Assembly: GCA_965243325.1 (NCBI GenBank)
Contig: CBDEUQ010000003.1
Coordinates: 1,550,001 to 1,614,000 of the forward strand
DNA length: 64,000 nt
Direction: 5' to 3'
Source: JANQOH01 sp965243325
Lineage (GTDB): Bacteria > Pseudomonadota > Alphaproteobacteria > UBA7887
Shown one piece after another: positions 46,992 through 55,566 of this stretch; the first letter of the stretch is position 1, and each line of letters starts with the position of its first letter. The notes below the pieces were generated by a model. The model searched no databases. It was not told where the DNA came from and saw only the letters and a list, made by a program, of their open reading frames with translations. A program made the translations under genes and the position numbers.

Positions 46992-48273
46992 CCGGTGACG
47001 TAAGAATTTATGTGTCAGGTGGGAAGGGGGTACTCCCTGTGGTGACGACAACCACAAACAGGAGCACCCCGCATGTCCCAGCAAGCTGCGACGATCATGA
47101 GCCTACCCCAGGCCTTTGAGGTGGTGAAGGAGATGCAGGCAGGCGGACTGGACTGGGGCGAGGGCTACCGCCCGCTCGGCCGCCAGGCGCTGGCCGAGAT
47201 CATCGAGGGCCGGATGGCCGAGGCGGTGGATCGCTGGCTCGACAACCTCGACGCCGGCGCGATGCGCGACCGGCGCAACGGGACCTACCGCCGCTGCCTG
47301 CTGAGCGAGCTCGGCGACATCGAGCTCAACGTGCCGCGCACCCGGCACTTCTGCCCGACCGGGGTTGTGAAGAGCTACGCAAGGCGCGCGCCGGAGATCG
47401 ACCGTGCCATCCTGGCCGGCTTCGTGCTGGGGCTTTCGACGCGCAAGGTGGGCGAGGTCCTGCTGGCCCTGCTCGGGCGCCCGGTCTCGGCCGCGACGGT
47501 GAGCCGGGTCTCCAAGACGCTCGACATGGCGGTCGAGGCCTTCCACCGCAGGCCGCTGAAGAACGCCTACAAGGCGCTGATGCTCGACGGCGTGGTGCTG
47601 GCCCGCAAGACCGGCGCCGGCGCGCTCAGGAGGCCGGTCCTGGTGGCGCTCGGCATCCGCCCCGACGGCAAGAAGGAGATCATCGACTTCCATCTCGCCG
47701 TCAGCGAAGGCGCCCGCGAGTGGGAAGTGTTCCTCAACCGGCTGTACCACCGCGGGCTCACCGGCGAAGGCCTTGAGATGATCTGCGTCGATGGCGGCAA
47801 GGGCCTGCTGGCTGCCTTGCCGTTCGTCTATCCCGGCATCCCGGTTCAGAGGTGCTGGGCGCACAAGATGCGCAACATCCTCAACAAGGTCCGCAAGGCC
47901 GACCAGGAGGCCGTCAAGGCCGATGTCCACGCCGTCATGAATGCAAAGAGCCGCCGCAAGGCCCAGAGCGCCGCCCGACGCTTCGCCGACCGCTGGCAAA
48001 GCACCTACCCCAAGGCCGTCGCCTGCCTGCGCAGCGATCTCGACGAGCTGCTCACCTGCTTCCGCTACCGGACCCTCGATGAGCGAAAGCGGGTCAGGAC
48101 CACCAACGCCATCGAACGAAGGTTCCGGGAGGTCCGCAGACGAACCCGGCCCATGGGAACCTTCCAGGACCGGACCTCAATGGACCGCGTCCTCTACGCG
48201 GTATTCATCCACGAAAACAAGTCTCAGGGAATCAGCACCCCCGTCTCCCTGACACATAACTCTTGACGTTACC
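46992..48273 (+). mobile_element. Complete IS256-family insertion sequence
   Basis: About 1,282 bp with one transposase gene. The ends form 26-bp imperfect inverted repeats (46992-47017 and 48248-48273; 21 of 26 match, sharing TTATGTGTCAGG). An 8-bp direct repeat AAGCCGCC flanks the element at 46984-46991 and 48274-48281 (9 bp if the next G is counted), the target duplication size of IS256 elements. The intact ends and duplication suggest a fairly recent insertion, into the gap upstream of vapBC. Confidence 0.92.
47073..48266 (+). CDS. IS256-family (Mutator) transposase
   Basis: 397 aa, full length. DDE residues lie in LMLDGVVL, ICVDGGKG and NAIERRFREVRRR; the Mutator signature GLTGEGLEMICVDGGKGLLAALPFVYPGIPVQRCWAHKMRNIL is intact. 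The N-terminal DRRNGTYRR is typical. The gene nearly fills the element and ends inside the right inverted repeat. No frameshift or stop is seen, so it is probably active. Confidence 0.95.
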   Translation: MSQQAATIMSLPQAFEVVKEMQAGGLDWGEGYRPLGRQALAEIIEGRMAEAVDRWLDNLDAGAMRDRRNGTYRRCLLSELGDIELNVPRTRHFCPTGVVKSYARRAPEIDRAILAGFVLGLSTRKVGEVLLALLGRPVSAATVSRVSKTLDMAVEAFHRRPLKNAYKALMLDGVVLARKTGAGALRRPVLVALGIRPDGKKEIIDFHLAVSEGAREWEVFLNRLYHRGLTGEGLEMICVDGGKGLLAALPFVYPGIPVQRCWAHKMRNILNKVRKADQEAVKADVHAVMNAKSRRKAQSAARRFADRWQSTYPKAVACLRSDLDELLTCFRYRTLDERKRVRTTNAIERRFREVRRRTRPMGTFQDRTSMDRVLYAVFIHENKSQGISTPVSLTHNS

Positions 48274-48465
48274 AAGCCGCCGCCGGCAATCCGCACTCTC
48301 TGCGTCCGTCGAACCGAATCGGCGATCCCGGTACGTTCGGGGCACCGCGCCGTGTTTGTTGACGGCGCCGAATCCGAAGAACGTTCGTTGGACCGGTCAA
48401 GACCCCGCAACCGCCATGGAAGCCGGAACGAAGGGTCACACCGGGGGGCGGCGGCGGCGCTGGCG

Positions 48466-49752
48466 CTATCCCGCGTCGGCCGCCGCCGCGCCTTCGGCCT
48501 CGCGCACCAGGAGGAGGACGGCGAGGCCGGCGGCGAGGAAGACGAGGATGACGGCCATGCCGGCGCGCTGGCTGGCGAACGCCGCGGTCAGCATGCCGAC
48601 GAGCCACGGGCCGACGAACGCGGTGGCGCGGCCCGACAAGGCGAACAGGCCGAACATCTCGGCCCGCAGGCGTGGCGGCGCGAAGCGCGCCATGAGCGAC
48701 CGGCTGGCGGACTGCACCGGTCCGATGAAGACGCCGATGGCGAGGCCGAGGGTCCAGAACGCGGTCGCGTCCTCGACCATGAGGATGGCGCCGCCGAGGA
48801 CGATCATCGACGCCAGCGAGACGATCAGCGTCGTGCGGGCGCCGATCCGGTCGTCCACCCAGCCGAAGGCGAAGGCGCCGAGACCGCCGGTGACGTTGAG
48901 CGCGATGCCGAACAACAGCACCTCGGTCATCGGCATGCCGAACGTTCCCGCGGCGTAGATGCCGCCGAAGGCGAACAGCGTGTTCAGGCCGTCGATGTAG
49001 AGCATTCTCGCCAGCAGGAAGACGGCGATCTCGCGGTAGCGCCGGACCTGCCGCAGCGTGCGCACGAGGGATTTGAGACCGCCGCGCACCGCCGCGGCGA
49101 GCGGCATGCGCGGGCCGCCCGGCTCGGGCACGAAGACGAAGAGCGGCCAGCCGAAGACGACGAACCACGCGGCGACGAGGAGGGCGGTCGCGCGGACGGG
49201 TTCGGCGCGCTCCGCGTCGAGGCCGAACGGCGGCGGGTCGGCCTGGACGAAGCCCCACAGCGCCAGCGCGAGGCAGGCGAGGCCGCCGGCGTAGCCGGCC
49301 GCCCAGGCGCCGCCAGAAACGCGGCCCAGGCGCGCCGGCGTCGCCACGTCGGGCAGCATGGCGTTGTAGAACACCATGGACAGCTCGAAGCCGAAGTTGG
49401 CGACGACGACGAGGATGAGCACCAGCCATATGGCGCCGGCCTCGGGCACGGCAAACCACAGCCCGGCGCAGCCCGCGACCATCAGCGCCGAGCATGCGGC
49501 GAGCCACGGCTTGCGGCGGCGGCCAGCGTCCGCGGCGGCGCCGGCGAGGGGGCCGACGAGGGCCACGGCGAGCGCGCTCGCCGCGATGGCGTAGCCCCAC
49601 AGCTCGGTCGCCAGCACCGCGTCGCCGACGACGCCGCGCTGAAAATAGACGGCGAAGACGAAGGTCACGACGACCGTCGGGAACGGCGAGTTCGCCCAGT
49701 CGAACAGGCACCACGACGCGGTGGCGCGCGCGCTGCGGGGGAACGCCGCCAC
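48466..49752 (-). CDS. MFS transporter, UMF1/Atg22-like
   Basis: 428 aa with about 12 membrane segments. The start ASWCLFDWANSPFPTVVVTFVFAVYF is characteristic of the UMF1/Atg22-like branch (DWANSPF), as are YNAMLPD and SGGAWAAGY. Substrate unknown; yeast relatives export amino acids from vacuoles. It is directly preceded by the HExxH protein gene on the same strand with a 2-base gap, so both are probably co-transcribed. Confidence 0.88.
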   Translation of the reverse strand: MAAFPRSARATASWCLFDWANSPFPTVVVTFVFAVYFQRGVVGDAVLATELWGYAIAASALAVALVGPLAGAAADAGRRRKPWLAACSALMVAGCAGLWFAVPEAGAIWLVLILVVVANFGFELSMVFYNAMLPDVATPARLGRVSGGAWAAGYAGGLACLALALWGFVQADPPPFGLDAERAEPVRATALLVAAWFVVFGWPLFVFVPEPGGPRMPLAAAVRGGLKSLVRTLRQVRRYREIAVFLLARMLYIDGLNTLFAFGGIYAAGTFGMPMTEVLLFGIALNVTGGLGAFAFGWVDDRIGARTTLIVSLASMIVLGGAILMVEDATAFWTLGLAIGVFIGPVQSASRSLMARFAPPRLRAEMFGLFALSGRATAFVGPWLVGMLTAAFASQRAGMAVILVFLAAGLAVLLLVREAEGAAAADAG

Positions 49753-49754
49753 GC

Positions 49755-50180
49755 CTATTCGGCCCTGCCGGCGGCGAAGTGCGCGGCGCAGGCCTCGCGC
49801 GTCGCCCTGCGCACGTCGAGCCGCGCGCGCTCGCCGTTATCGGCGAGCCAGCGCGCCATCAGGGCGAAGGCCTCCACTTCGCCGCGGCAACGGTCGAGCG
49901 GCGAATCGAAGTCGAGCGCGCCGGCCGCGGCCTGGGCGTGGTGCACCAGCTCGTGCAGCAGCAGGCCGCGGTCGACCCGGCTCGCGGCGTTCCAGCTCCG
50001 GCGCAGCACCACGGTCTCTGAATGGTGGTCGTAGTAGCCGCCGATGCGGCAGCGCGACGCGAGTCCGACCTCGGCGCAGATGTCGGCGGTGAAGCGGATT
50101 TCGGGCTGGTCGAGCCGTGCGGTGTCGTATGACGTGGACACGCCGATCCACACGAGAAGCGCGGCGATCAGCTCCGTCAT
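49755..50180 (-). CDS. Small exported HExxH protein of unknown function
   Basis: 141 aa. A short hydrophobic N-terminus (LIAALLVWIGVSTS) may be a signal or anchor. LLLHELVHHAQ is a gluzincin-type zinc motif (HExxH), with a possible third ligand Glu in the following RGEVEAFALMARWL. Two Cys pairs (CAEVGLASRCRIGG) could be disulfide-bonded. A metallopeptidase is plausible; no substrate is known. It sits between rplI and the MFS gene. Confidence 0.7.
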   Translation of the reverse strand: MTELIAALLVWIGVSTSYDTARLDQPEIRFTADICAEVGLASRCRIGGYYDHHSETVVLRRSWNAASRVDRGLLLHELVHHAQAAAGALDFDSPLDRCRGEVEAFALMARWLADNGERARLDVRRATREACAAHFAAGRAE

Positions 50181-50201
50181 CGCCGCGCCCGCGCGGCGCC
50201 G

Positions 50202-50789
50202 CTAGCGCTCCTCGCGGGCGAGGTCGGCGTCCGCGTCGTCGTCGAACACGGCCGCGCCGTCCGCTTCGTCTCCGTCCTCGTCCAGGTCGTCGTCGCGGTC
50301 GGCCGTGGCGACGTCGATCCCCGCCGCCTGCAGGCGGGCCTCTTCCTCGGAGCGGGCGACGTTCACGGTGACCTCGACCGAGACCTCGGGATGCAGGACG
50401 ACCCGCGCGGCATGGAGCCCGAGCGACTTGATGACGCCGTCGAGCGCGATCTGCCGCTTGGCGACGGTGAAGCCCCCCGCCGTCACCGCCAGGGCGACGT
50501 CGCGCGCGTTCACCGAGCCGTAGAGCTGTCCGGCGTCGCCCGCCTGGCGCACCATGACCACCGACAGATCGTCCATGCGCCCGGCGATGTCCACCGCCTC
50601 GGCGCGGCGTTCCAGATTGTCCGCCTCGAGCTGGGCGCGCTCGCGCTCGAATCTCTCGCGGTTGGCAGCGGTCGCGCGAAGCGCCTTTCCGGCCGGCAGC
50701 AGGTGGTTGCGCGCATAACCGTCCTTCACGCGCACGAGATCGCCCATCTGGCCGAGCTTCTCGATGCGTTCGAGCAGAATTACGTCCAT
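50202..50789 (-). CDS. rplI: 50S ribosomal protein L9
   Basis: 195 aa. The N-terminal domain MDVILLERIEKLGQMGDLVRVKDGYARNHLLP is diagnostic, followed by the long connecting helix and the C-terminal rRNA-binding domain. It is longer than E. coli L9 (149 aa) because of an Asp/Glu-rich tail after about residue 155. It is third in the rpsF-rpsR-rplI order. Confidence 0.95.
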   Translation of the reverse strand: MDVILLERIEKLGQMGDLVRVKDGYARNHLLPAGKALRATAANRERFERERAQLEADNLERRAEAVDIAGRMDDLSVVMVRQAGDAGQLYGSVNARDVALAVTAGGFTVAKRQIALDGVIKSLGLHAARVVLHPEVSVEVTVNVARSEEEARLQAAGIDVATADRDDDLDEDGDEADGAAVFDDDADADLAREER

Positions 50790-50820
50790 TCCACGTGCCC
50801 CCGCCGTTCCCCGCCTGCCG

Positions 50821-51081
50821 TCAGCGCACGATGTACGGCATCAGCGCCAGAAAGCGTGCGCGCTTGATCGCTTGCGCGAGGCGCCGCTGCTTGGGCGCCG
50901 ACACCGCGGTGATCCGAGTCGGCACGATCTTGCCGCGCTCGGACACGAAGCGCTGCAACATCTTCACGTCCTTGTAGTCGATCTTCGGCGCGTTCCGCCC
51001 GGTGAACGGGCACGTCTTGCGGCGCCGGAAGAAGGGTCGCCGCGGCATGGACCCGCGCGCCCGGGGCGGTCGGTCGCTCAT
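50821..51081 (-). CDS. rpsR: 30S ribosomal protein S18
   Basis: 86 aa. FRRRKTCPFTGRNAPKIDYKDVKMLQRFVSERGKIVPTRITAVSAPKQRRLAQAIKRARFLALMPY is the full S18 signature. It pairs with S6 on the 30S platform. The ATG overlaps the rpsF stop as ATGA. Confidence 0.96.
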   Translation of the reverse strand: MSDRPPRARGSMPRRPFFRRRKTCPFTGRNAPKIDYKDVKMLQRFVSERGKIVPTRITAVSAPKQRRLAQAIKRARFLALMPYIVR

Positions 51082-51551
51082 GTCTCCGCCGTCTCCTGTT
51101 TCTCGTCCTTCTCGTCCTTCGCCGTGCCGGCCCCCCGCGCGGCGTCCGTCTTGCCGTCCGCCTTCTCCTCCTCGCGCCGGCGGGCCGCGCGCGCGCGCCG
51201 CTCGTCGCGCCGCCGGTCCTCGCGGGCCGAGCGCGACTGCATCATGATCGACGGTTCGGCGGGCAGCTCGTCAAGCCGGACCGACATGTAGCGCAGCACG
51301 TCCTCGCTGATCCGCATGGTGCGTTCCATCTCCTGCACCGCCGCCGCCGGGGCGTCGATGTGGAACATGGTGTAGTGACCCTTGCGGTTCTTCTTGATGC
51401 GGTAGGCCATCGTCTTGAGGCCCCAGTACTCGCGCCGCGACACGCCGCCGCCCTGCTCGGCGACGACGGCCGCAAACCGGTCGGCGAGCGCCTCGACCTC
51501 CTGCGCCGGAATATCCTGGCGTGCGATGAATACACTCTCGTAGAGCGGCAT
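51078..51551 (-). CDS. rpsF: 30S ribosomal protein S6
   Basis: 157 aa. Starts MPLYESVFIARQDI; YWGLKTMAYRIKKNRKGHYTMFHIDAP is the core of the S6 fold. The C-terminal ~50 residues are a charged Lys/Glu/Arg tail. I chose the ATG at 51551, the family start. The 175 bases upstream hold the operon promoter; an S6:S18-binding leader could lie there but I could not fold one by eye. Confidence 0.95.
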   Translation of the reverse strand: MPLYESVFIARQDIPAQEVEALADRFAAVVAEQGGGVSRREYWGLKTMAYRIKKNRKGHYTMFHIDAPAAAVQEMERTMRISEDVLRYMSVRLDELPAEPSIMMQSRSAREDRRRDERRARAARRREEEKADGKTDAARGAGTAKDEKDEKQETAET

Positions 51552-51726
51552 GGGGGCGGCTTTCCTCCGGCCTGACACGACAACGGCGCGGCGGTCGACG
51601 CCGCGCGCACACGAAAGACCCGCGCCACATGCCGGCGCGGAGATGTCGCGGCGGCGCACTATAGCCGTTTCCGACCGGTGCGCAAGCGCGCCTCCGGCCC
51701 GCATCGGGCGGCCGGGCCCGGCGGAG

Positions 51727-52071
51727 TCAGCCGCCGGCGAGGTCGAGCGAAACGGCGACCGCGGCGCTCGCGACCACGGCCGTGTCGCCGTCGTCGCCGG
51801 GCACGTCGAGACCGCCCCTGACCGTGCGCACATGGGCGGTGCCGTGCGGCAGGGCGCGGGCGACGCGCGCGGCGTCGACCCGGTCCGGCTGCTGGACGCC
51901 GACCGTCACCTCGACGCGCATGGCCGCGGGGTCGACGGCGAGCGTGCGCAGGAGGTTCAGCGAGGCGTGGCGGATCGCGTCCTCGACGGCGCGCACCGCC
52001 GCCTTGGTGTAGTCGCCGCCGTGCAGGTCGCTTCCCGAACCGAGCTCGAGGATGACGCGCCGCGCGGTCAT
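51727..52071 (-). CDS. Lin0512-family protein, second copy
   Basis: 114 aa. VILELGSGSDLHGGDYTKAAVRAVEDAIRHASL matches the N-terminus of the upstream copy (EFGMGTDIRGGDDTKAAVRALRDALWRHSL). Related to the small cyanuric-acid-hydrolase-like ring-fold proteins; no activity is established for this family. The ATG overlaps the stop of the first copy as ATGA. The conserved threonine/aspartate start region differs between the copies. Confidence 0.82.
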   Translation of the reverse strand: MTARRVILELGSGSDLHGGDYTKAAVRAVEDAIRHASLNLLRTLAVDPAAMRVEVTVGVQQPDRVDAARVARALPHGTAHVRTVRGGLDVPGDDGDTAVVASAAVAVSLDLAGG

Positions 52072-52424
52072 GGCGCGTCCGGGTCCGGCAGGTCGAGACG
52101 GACGACCGCCGCGGCCTGGACGACGATGGTCACGTCGTCTCCCGCCTCGTTGGCGATCTCGAGGCCGCCCTCGACGACGCGGACGCTGCCCCTTCCGTGC
52201 GGCAGGACGGCAAGGACCGCGTCCGCGTCCACGGCGTGGGGGTGCGGCGCGCCGATGAAGACTTCGACATCCATGGCGTCGGCGTCGACGCCGAACGGGG
52301 CGGTGACGGTCAGCGAATGCCGCCACAGGGCGTCGCGCAGGGCGCGCACCGCCGCCTTGGTGTCGTCGCCGCCGCGGATGTCGGTGCCCATGCCGAACTC
52401 GGTCACCACGCGTTTCAGCGCCAT
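52068..52424 (-). CDS. Lin0512-family protein, first copy
   Basis: 118 aa. KRVVTEFGMGTDIRGGDDTKAAVRALRDAL is the family's characteristic start; the centre DVEVFIGAPHPHAVDADAVLAVLPHG and the end VTIVVQAAAVVRLDLPD are also typical. The function is unknown. It follows the split transketolase by 12 bases, so the four genes probably form one transcript and may serve one carbohydrate-related pathway. Confidence 0.85.
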   Translation of the reverse strand: MALKRVVTEFGMGTDIRGGDDTKAAVRALRDALWRHSLTVTAPFGVDADAMDVEVFIGAPHPHAVDADAVLAVLPHGRGSVRVVEGGLEIANEAGDDVTIVVQAAAVVRLDLPDPDAP

Positions 52425-52436
52425 CGCCGCCTCCGC

Positions 52437-53396
52437 TCAGGCGGCGAGGGAGCGGCAGGCGTCGGCGACGGCGCCGGCGCTCATGCCGTGGCGTTCGCGC
52501 ACGCGGTCGGTCGGCCCGACGACGGCGAATTCGTCCGCCATGCCGACGAACCGCATGCGAACCGGGCAGCGCGCGGCGCACAGCTCCGCCACGGCGCCGC
52601 CGAGACCGCCGGTCAGATGGTGTTCCTCGGCGGCGACGATGCCCCGGGTCTCCGCCGCCGCGGCGAGCACCGCGGCTTCGTCGAGCGGCTTGATCGTCGC
52701 CATGTTGAGAACGCGCACGCCAAGGCCTTCGCCGGCGAGCGTCTCGGCCGCCTCGAGAGCGGGAGCGACGAGGGCGCCGCAGGCGATCACCGTCACGTCG
52801 CCGCCGGCGCGCAGCACATCCGCCTTGCCGATGGCGAAGGAGGCGTCGGGCGCGGTGACCGCCGGATCGGGCGCCCGGCCGCCGAGCCGGATGTAGACCG
52901 GACCGTCGATGGCGTCGGTCGCCAGCGTCGCCCGATAGGCCTGATGCGCGTCGGCGGGGACGAGGACGGTCATGTTCGGCAGCGCCCGCATCAGCGCGAG
53001 ATCCTCGAGCGCGTGGTGGGTGCCGCCGGCAACTCCGAGCGACACGCCGCTTGCCGCCGCGCCGATGACCACGCGCTGGCGGGCGTAGGCCACGTCGTTG
53101 CGGATCTGCTCCATCGACCGGGCGGCGATGAACGGCGCGTAGCCGCAGACGAACGGACGCAGGCCGACGGTGGCGAGGCCGCTGGCGACGCCCATCGCGT
53201 TCTGCTCGGCGATGCCGACGTCGATCAGCCGCTCCGGGTGGCGCTCGAGAAATGTCCTGAGGCCGATCAGGTCGAGGGTGTCGGCGGAGACCGCCACGAC
53301 GGTCCCGTCGCGCTCCGCCAGCTCGGTGAGCGCGAGGCCGAAGCCCAGGCGCGACTGGCCGGCGGCCTCGCGCGCCCACTCCGGGGCTGCGCTCAC
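52437..53396 (-). CDS. Transketolase, C-terminal subunit
   Basis: 319 aa, the pyrimidine-binding and C-terminal domains of a split transketolase. LIDVGIAEQNAMGVASGLATVGLRPFVCGYAPFIAARSMEQIRNDVAY contains the catalytic Glu of the IAEQN motif. It starts with GTG overlapping the stop of the N-terminal subunit (GTGA). Split transketolases often act outside the main pentose pathway; the substrate is not predictable. Confidence 0.92.
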   Translation of the reverse strand: MSAAPEWAREAAGQSRLGFGLALTELAERDGTVVAVSADTLDLIGLRTFLERHPERLIDVGIAEQNAMGVASGLATVGLRPFVCGYAPFIAARSMEQIRNDVAYARQRVVIGAAASGVSLGVAGGTHHALEDLALMRALPNMTVLVPADAHQAYRATLATDAIDGPVYIRLGGRAPDPAVTAPDASFAIGKADVLRAGGDVTVIACGALVAPALEAAETLAGEGLGVRVLNMATIKPLDEAAVLAAAAETRGIVAAEEHHLTGGLGGAVAELCAARCPVRMRFVGMADEFAVVGPTDRVRERHGMSAGAVADACRSLAA

Positions 53397-54226
53397 GTCG
53401 CCGCCCCGAGCTCGGCGCGTGCGCGCTCGAGGACCTCGTCGGTCACCGCGTTGTTGTGCCACACCCAGGTGTCTTCGGAGAAGCGCGTTCCCTTGCCCTT
53501 GACCGTGTGCGCGATCAGCGCCGACGGCCGGTCGCCGGCGTAGGGCAGCGCGTCGAGAGCGTCGACGACGGCGGCCATGTCGTGGCCGTCGATCTCGCGC
53601 ACCTGCCAGCCGAAGGCGCGCCACTTCTCGGCGAGCGGGTCGAGCGCCACGAGGTCGGCGACGTGGCCGCTCTGCTGCACCTTGTTGCAGTCGACGACCG
53701 CGGCGAGACCGGCGACGCCGAGGTGCGCCGCGGCCATCGCCGCTTCCCAGTTCGAGCCCTCCTGAAGCTCGCCGTCGCCGAGCATGACGACGGTGCGGAA
53801 GCCGCGTCCGGCGATCCGCGCGCCGAGCGCCATGCCGAGGCCGACGGAGAGGCCGTGGCCGAGGCCGCCGGTGCTCATCTCGACGCCGGCGACCTTGATG
53901 TCGGGGTGCATGCCGAGCGGCGACTCGAAGCCGTAGAAGCGGTCGAGCCAGCCGTCGGGGATGAAGCCGGCCTGCGCCAGCACTGCCGCCAGGGCGGCGT
54001 TGGCGTGACCCTTCGACAGGACGAAGCGGTCGCGGTCGGGCCAGTCCGGCTCCTCGGGCCTGAGCCGCAGGTGGTGGAAGTACAGCGCCGCCAGCAGGTC
54101 GGCGGCGGAGACCGAGCCGCCGACGTGGCCCGAGCCGGCGGCGTGCAGCGCGCGCCAGACGTCGAGGCGGATGCGCCGCGCGCGATCTTCGAGCGCGCGC
54201 AGCATGGATTCGCGGTTGCTCGCCAT
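53393..54226 (-). CDS. Transketolase, N-terminal subunit
   Basis: 277 aa, the thiamine-diphosphate-binding half. Marks: RLDVWRALHAAGSGHVGGSVSAADLLAALYFHHL, LSKGHANAALAAVLA, STGGLGHGLSVGLGMALGARI and the ThDP motif GDGELQEGSNWEAAMAA ending near VVDCNKVQQSG. The ATG at 54226 removes an improbable extension. Divergent from the dehydrogenase-like gene at 54369. Confidence 0.92.
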   Translation of the reverse strand: MASNRESMLRALEDRARRIRLDVWRALHAAGSGHVGGSVSAADLLAALYFHHLRLRPEEPDWPDRDRFVLSKGHANAALAAVLAQAGFIPDGWLDRFYGFESPLGMHPDIKVAGVEMSTGGLGHGLSVGLGMALGARIAGRGFRTVVMLGDGELQEGSNWEAAMAAAHLGVAGLAAVVDCNKVQQSGHVADLVALDPLAEKWRAFGWQVREIDGHDMAAVVDALDALPYAGDRPSALIAHTVKGKGTRFSEDTWVWHNNAVTDEVLERARAELGAAT

Positions 54227-54368
54227 GCCTCGTGTCCCTGGCCCTTGGAGCGGGCCGGCATCATCCGGGCAAACGTCGGCCGCGGCAAGCTTCGCCGCCC
54301 CGCGCCGCGGTATTGACAGCGCGCCGACGGCACGCCGCAATGACGGCGGACCGCTCCGGGGAGTCGCG

Positions 54369-55532
54369 ATGGACCAGTTGACGAGGCCGCACCCGCTGGC
54401 GCGCGCGCAGGCGCTCGGCCCGGCGATCGCCGCCGCCGGCGACGAGATCGAGAGGCGCCGGCGCATCGTTCCGCCGTTGCTCGACGCATTGCACGAGTCG
54501 CGCCTCCTGCGCATGTGGCTGCCGCTGAGCGTCGGCGGCGACGAGACCGATCCCGGCCGCGCCGTCGCCGCCATCGAGGAAATCGCCAGGCACGACGCCT
54601 CGGTGGGCTGGAACGTGTTCGTCGCCAACGCCGCCGGACTCATCGCGCCGTACCTGCCGCCGGAGACGGCGCGGCTGATCTTCGGCGACCCGCGCGCCGT
54701 CGTCGCCTGGGGGCCGCCCAACCGGCACGCGCTCGCCGCGGTGCCCGGCGGCTACCGGGTGAGCGGCCGCTGGGGCTTCGCCAGCGGCTGCCGGAGCGCG
54801 ACGTGGATGGGCGTGCACGGCACCGTCGTCGAAGCGGACCGCGGGCGCCGCCGCGACGCTGCCGGCGACATCGTGCTGACGGCGCTGTTCCCGGCCGGCG
54901 ACGCGGTCCTGCTCGACGACTGGGACGCCATCGGCATGCGCGGCACGGGTTCCGAATCCTACCGCGTCGACGGCGTGTTCGTGCCGGCGTCGCGCACGGG
55001 ACGGCGCGGCGATCCGACGCTCAGGCGCGAGCCGGGGCCGCTCTACGCCTTCACCATGCAGAGCCTCTACGCCGCCGGCGTCGCCGCCGTCGCGCTCGGC
55101 GTGGCGCGCGCCATGCTCGACGCGCTGACCGGCCTCGCCGTCAGCAAGCGGCCGCGCGGTCTCGAGCGCCTCGCCGACCGGCCGATGACCCAAGCCGCGG
55201 TCGCCCGCTGCGAGGCGGCGCTGGCGTCGGCGCGCGCCTGGCTGCTCGACACGCTCGACGACATCGCCGCGGGCGCGGACGCGGTCTCGCCGATCGCCGT
55301 CGCCGACCGCGCCCGGGTGCGGCTCGCCGCCACGCACGCGATCCACGCGGCGGTCGGCGTCGCCGACCGCGTCTACAAGGAGGCCGGTGTCGACGGCATC
55401 TTTCCCGGCGGCCCGTTCGAGCGGCGCTTCCGCGACATCCACACGCTGTCGCAGCAGATCCAGTCGCGCGAGGCGCACTACGAGCGCATCGGCCGCGTGC
55501 TCCTCGGCGAGCCGCCATCGGACTTCCTCTAG
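54369..55532 (+). CDS. Acyl-CoA dehydrogenase-fold flavoprotein (group D monooxygenase-like)
   Basis: 387 aa. RIVPPLLDALHESRLLRMWLPLSVGGDETDPGRAVAAIEEIARHDASVGWNVFVA and GYRVSGRWGFASGCRSATWMGVHG are typical of the HpaH/HsaA-like flavin monooxygenases and related dehydrogenases; DWDAIGMRGTGSESYRVDGVFVP follows. It probably uses reduced FMN or FAD for hydroxylation of an aromatic or similar compound. GGGGAG lies 6 bases before the ATG. The next gene, a VOC protein, is 34 bases downstream. Confidence 0.87.
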   Translation: MDQLTRPHPLARAQALGPAIAAAGDEIERRRRIVPPLLDALHESRLLRMWLPLSVGGDETDPGRAVAAIEEIARHDASVGWNVFVANAAGLIAPYLPPETARLIFGDPRAVVAWGPPNRHALAAVPGGYRVSGRWGFASGCRSATWMGVHGTVVEADRGRRRDAAGDIVLTALFPAGDAVLLDDWDAIGMRGTGSESYRVDGVFVPASRTGRRGDPTLRREPGPLYAFTMQSLYAAGVAAVALGVARAMLDALTGLAVSKRPRGLERLADRPMTQAAVARCEAALASARAWLLDTLDDIAAGADAVSPIAVADRARVRLAATHAIHAAVGVADRVYKEAGVDGIFPGGPFERRFRDIHTLSQQIQSREAHYERIGRVLLGEPPSDFL

Positions 55533-55566
55533 ACTCTCCGCCCCGCGGGAACCAAGGAGATGCCGC

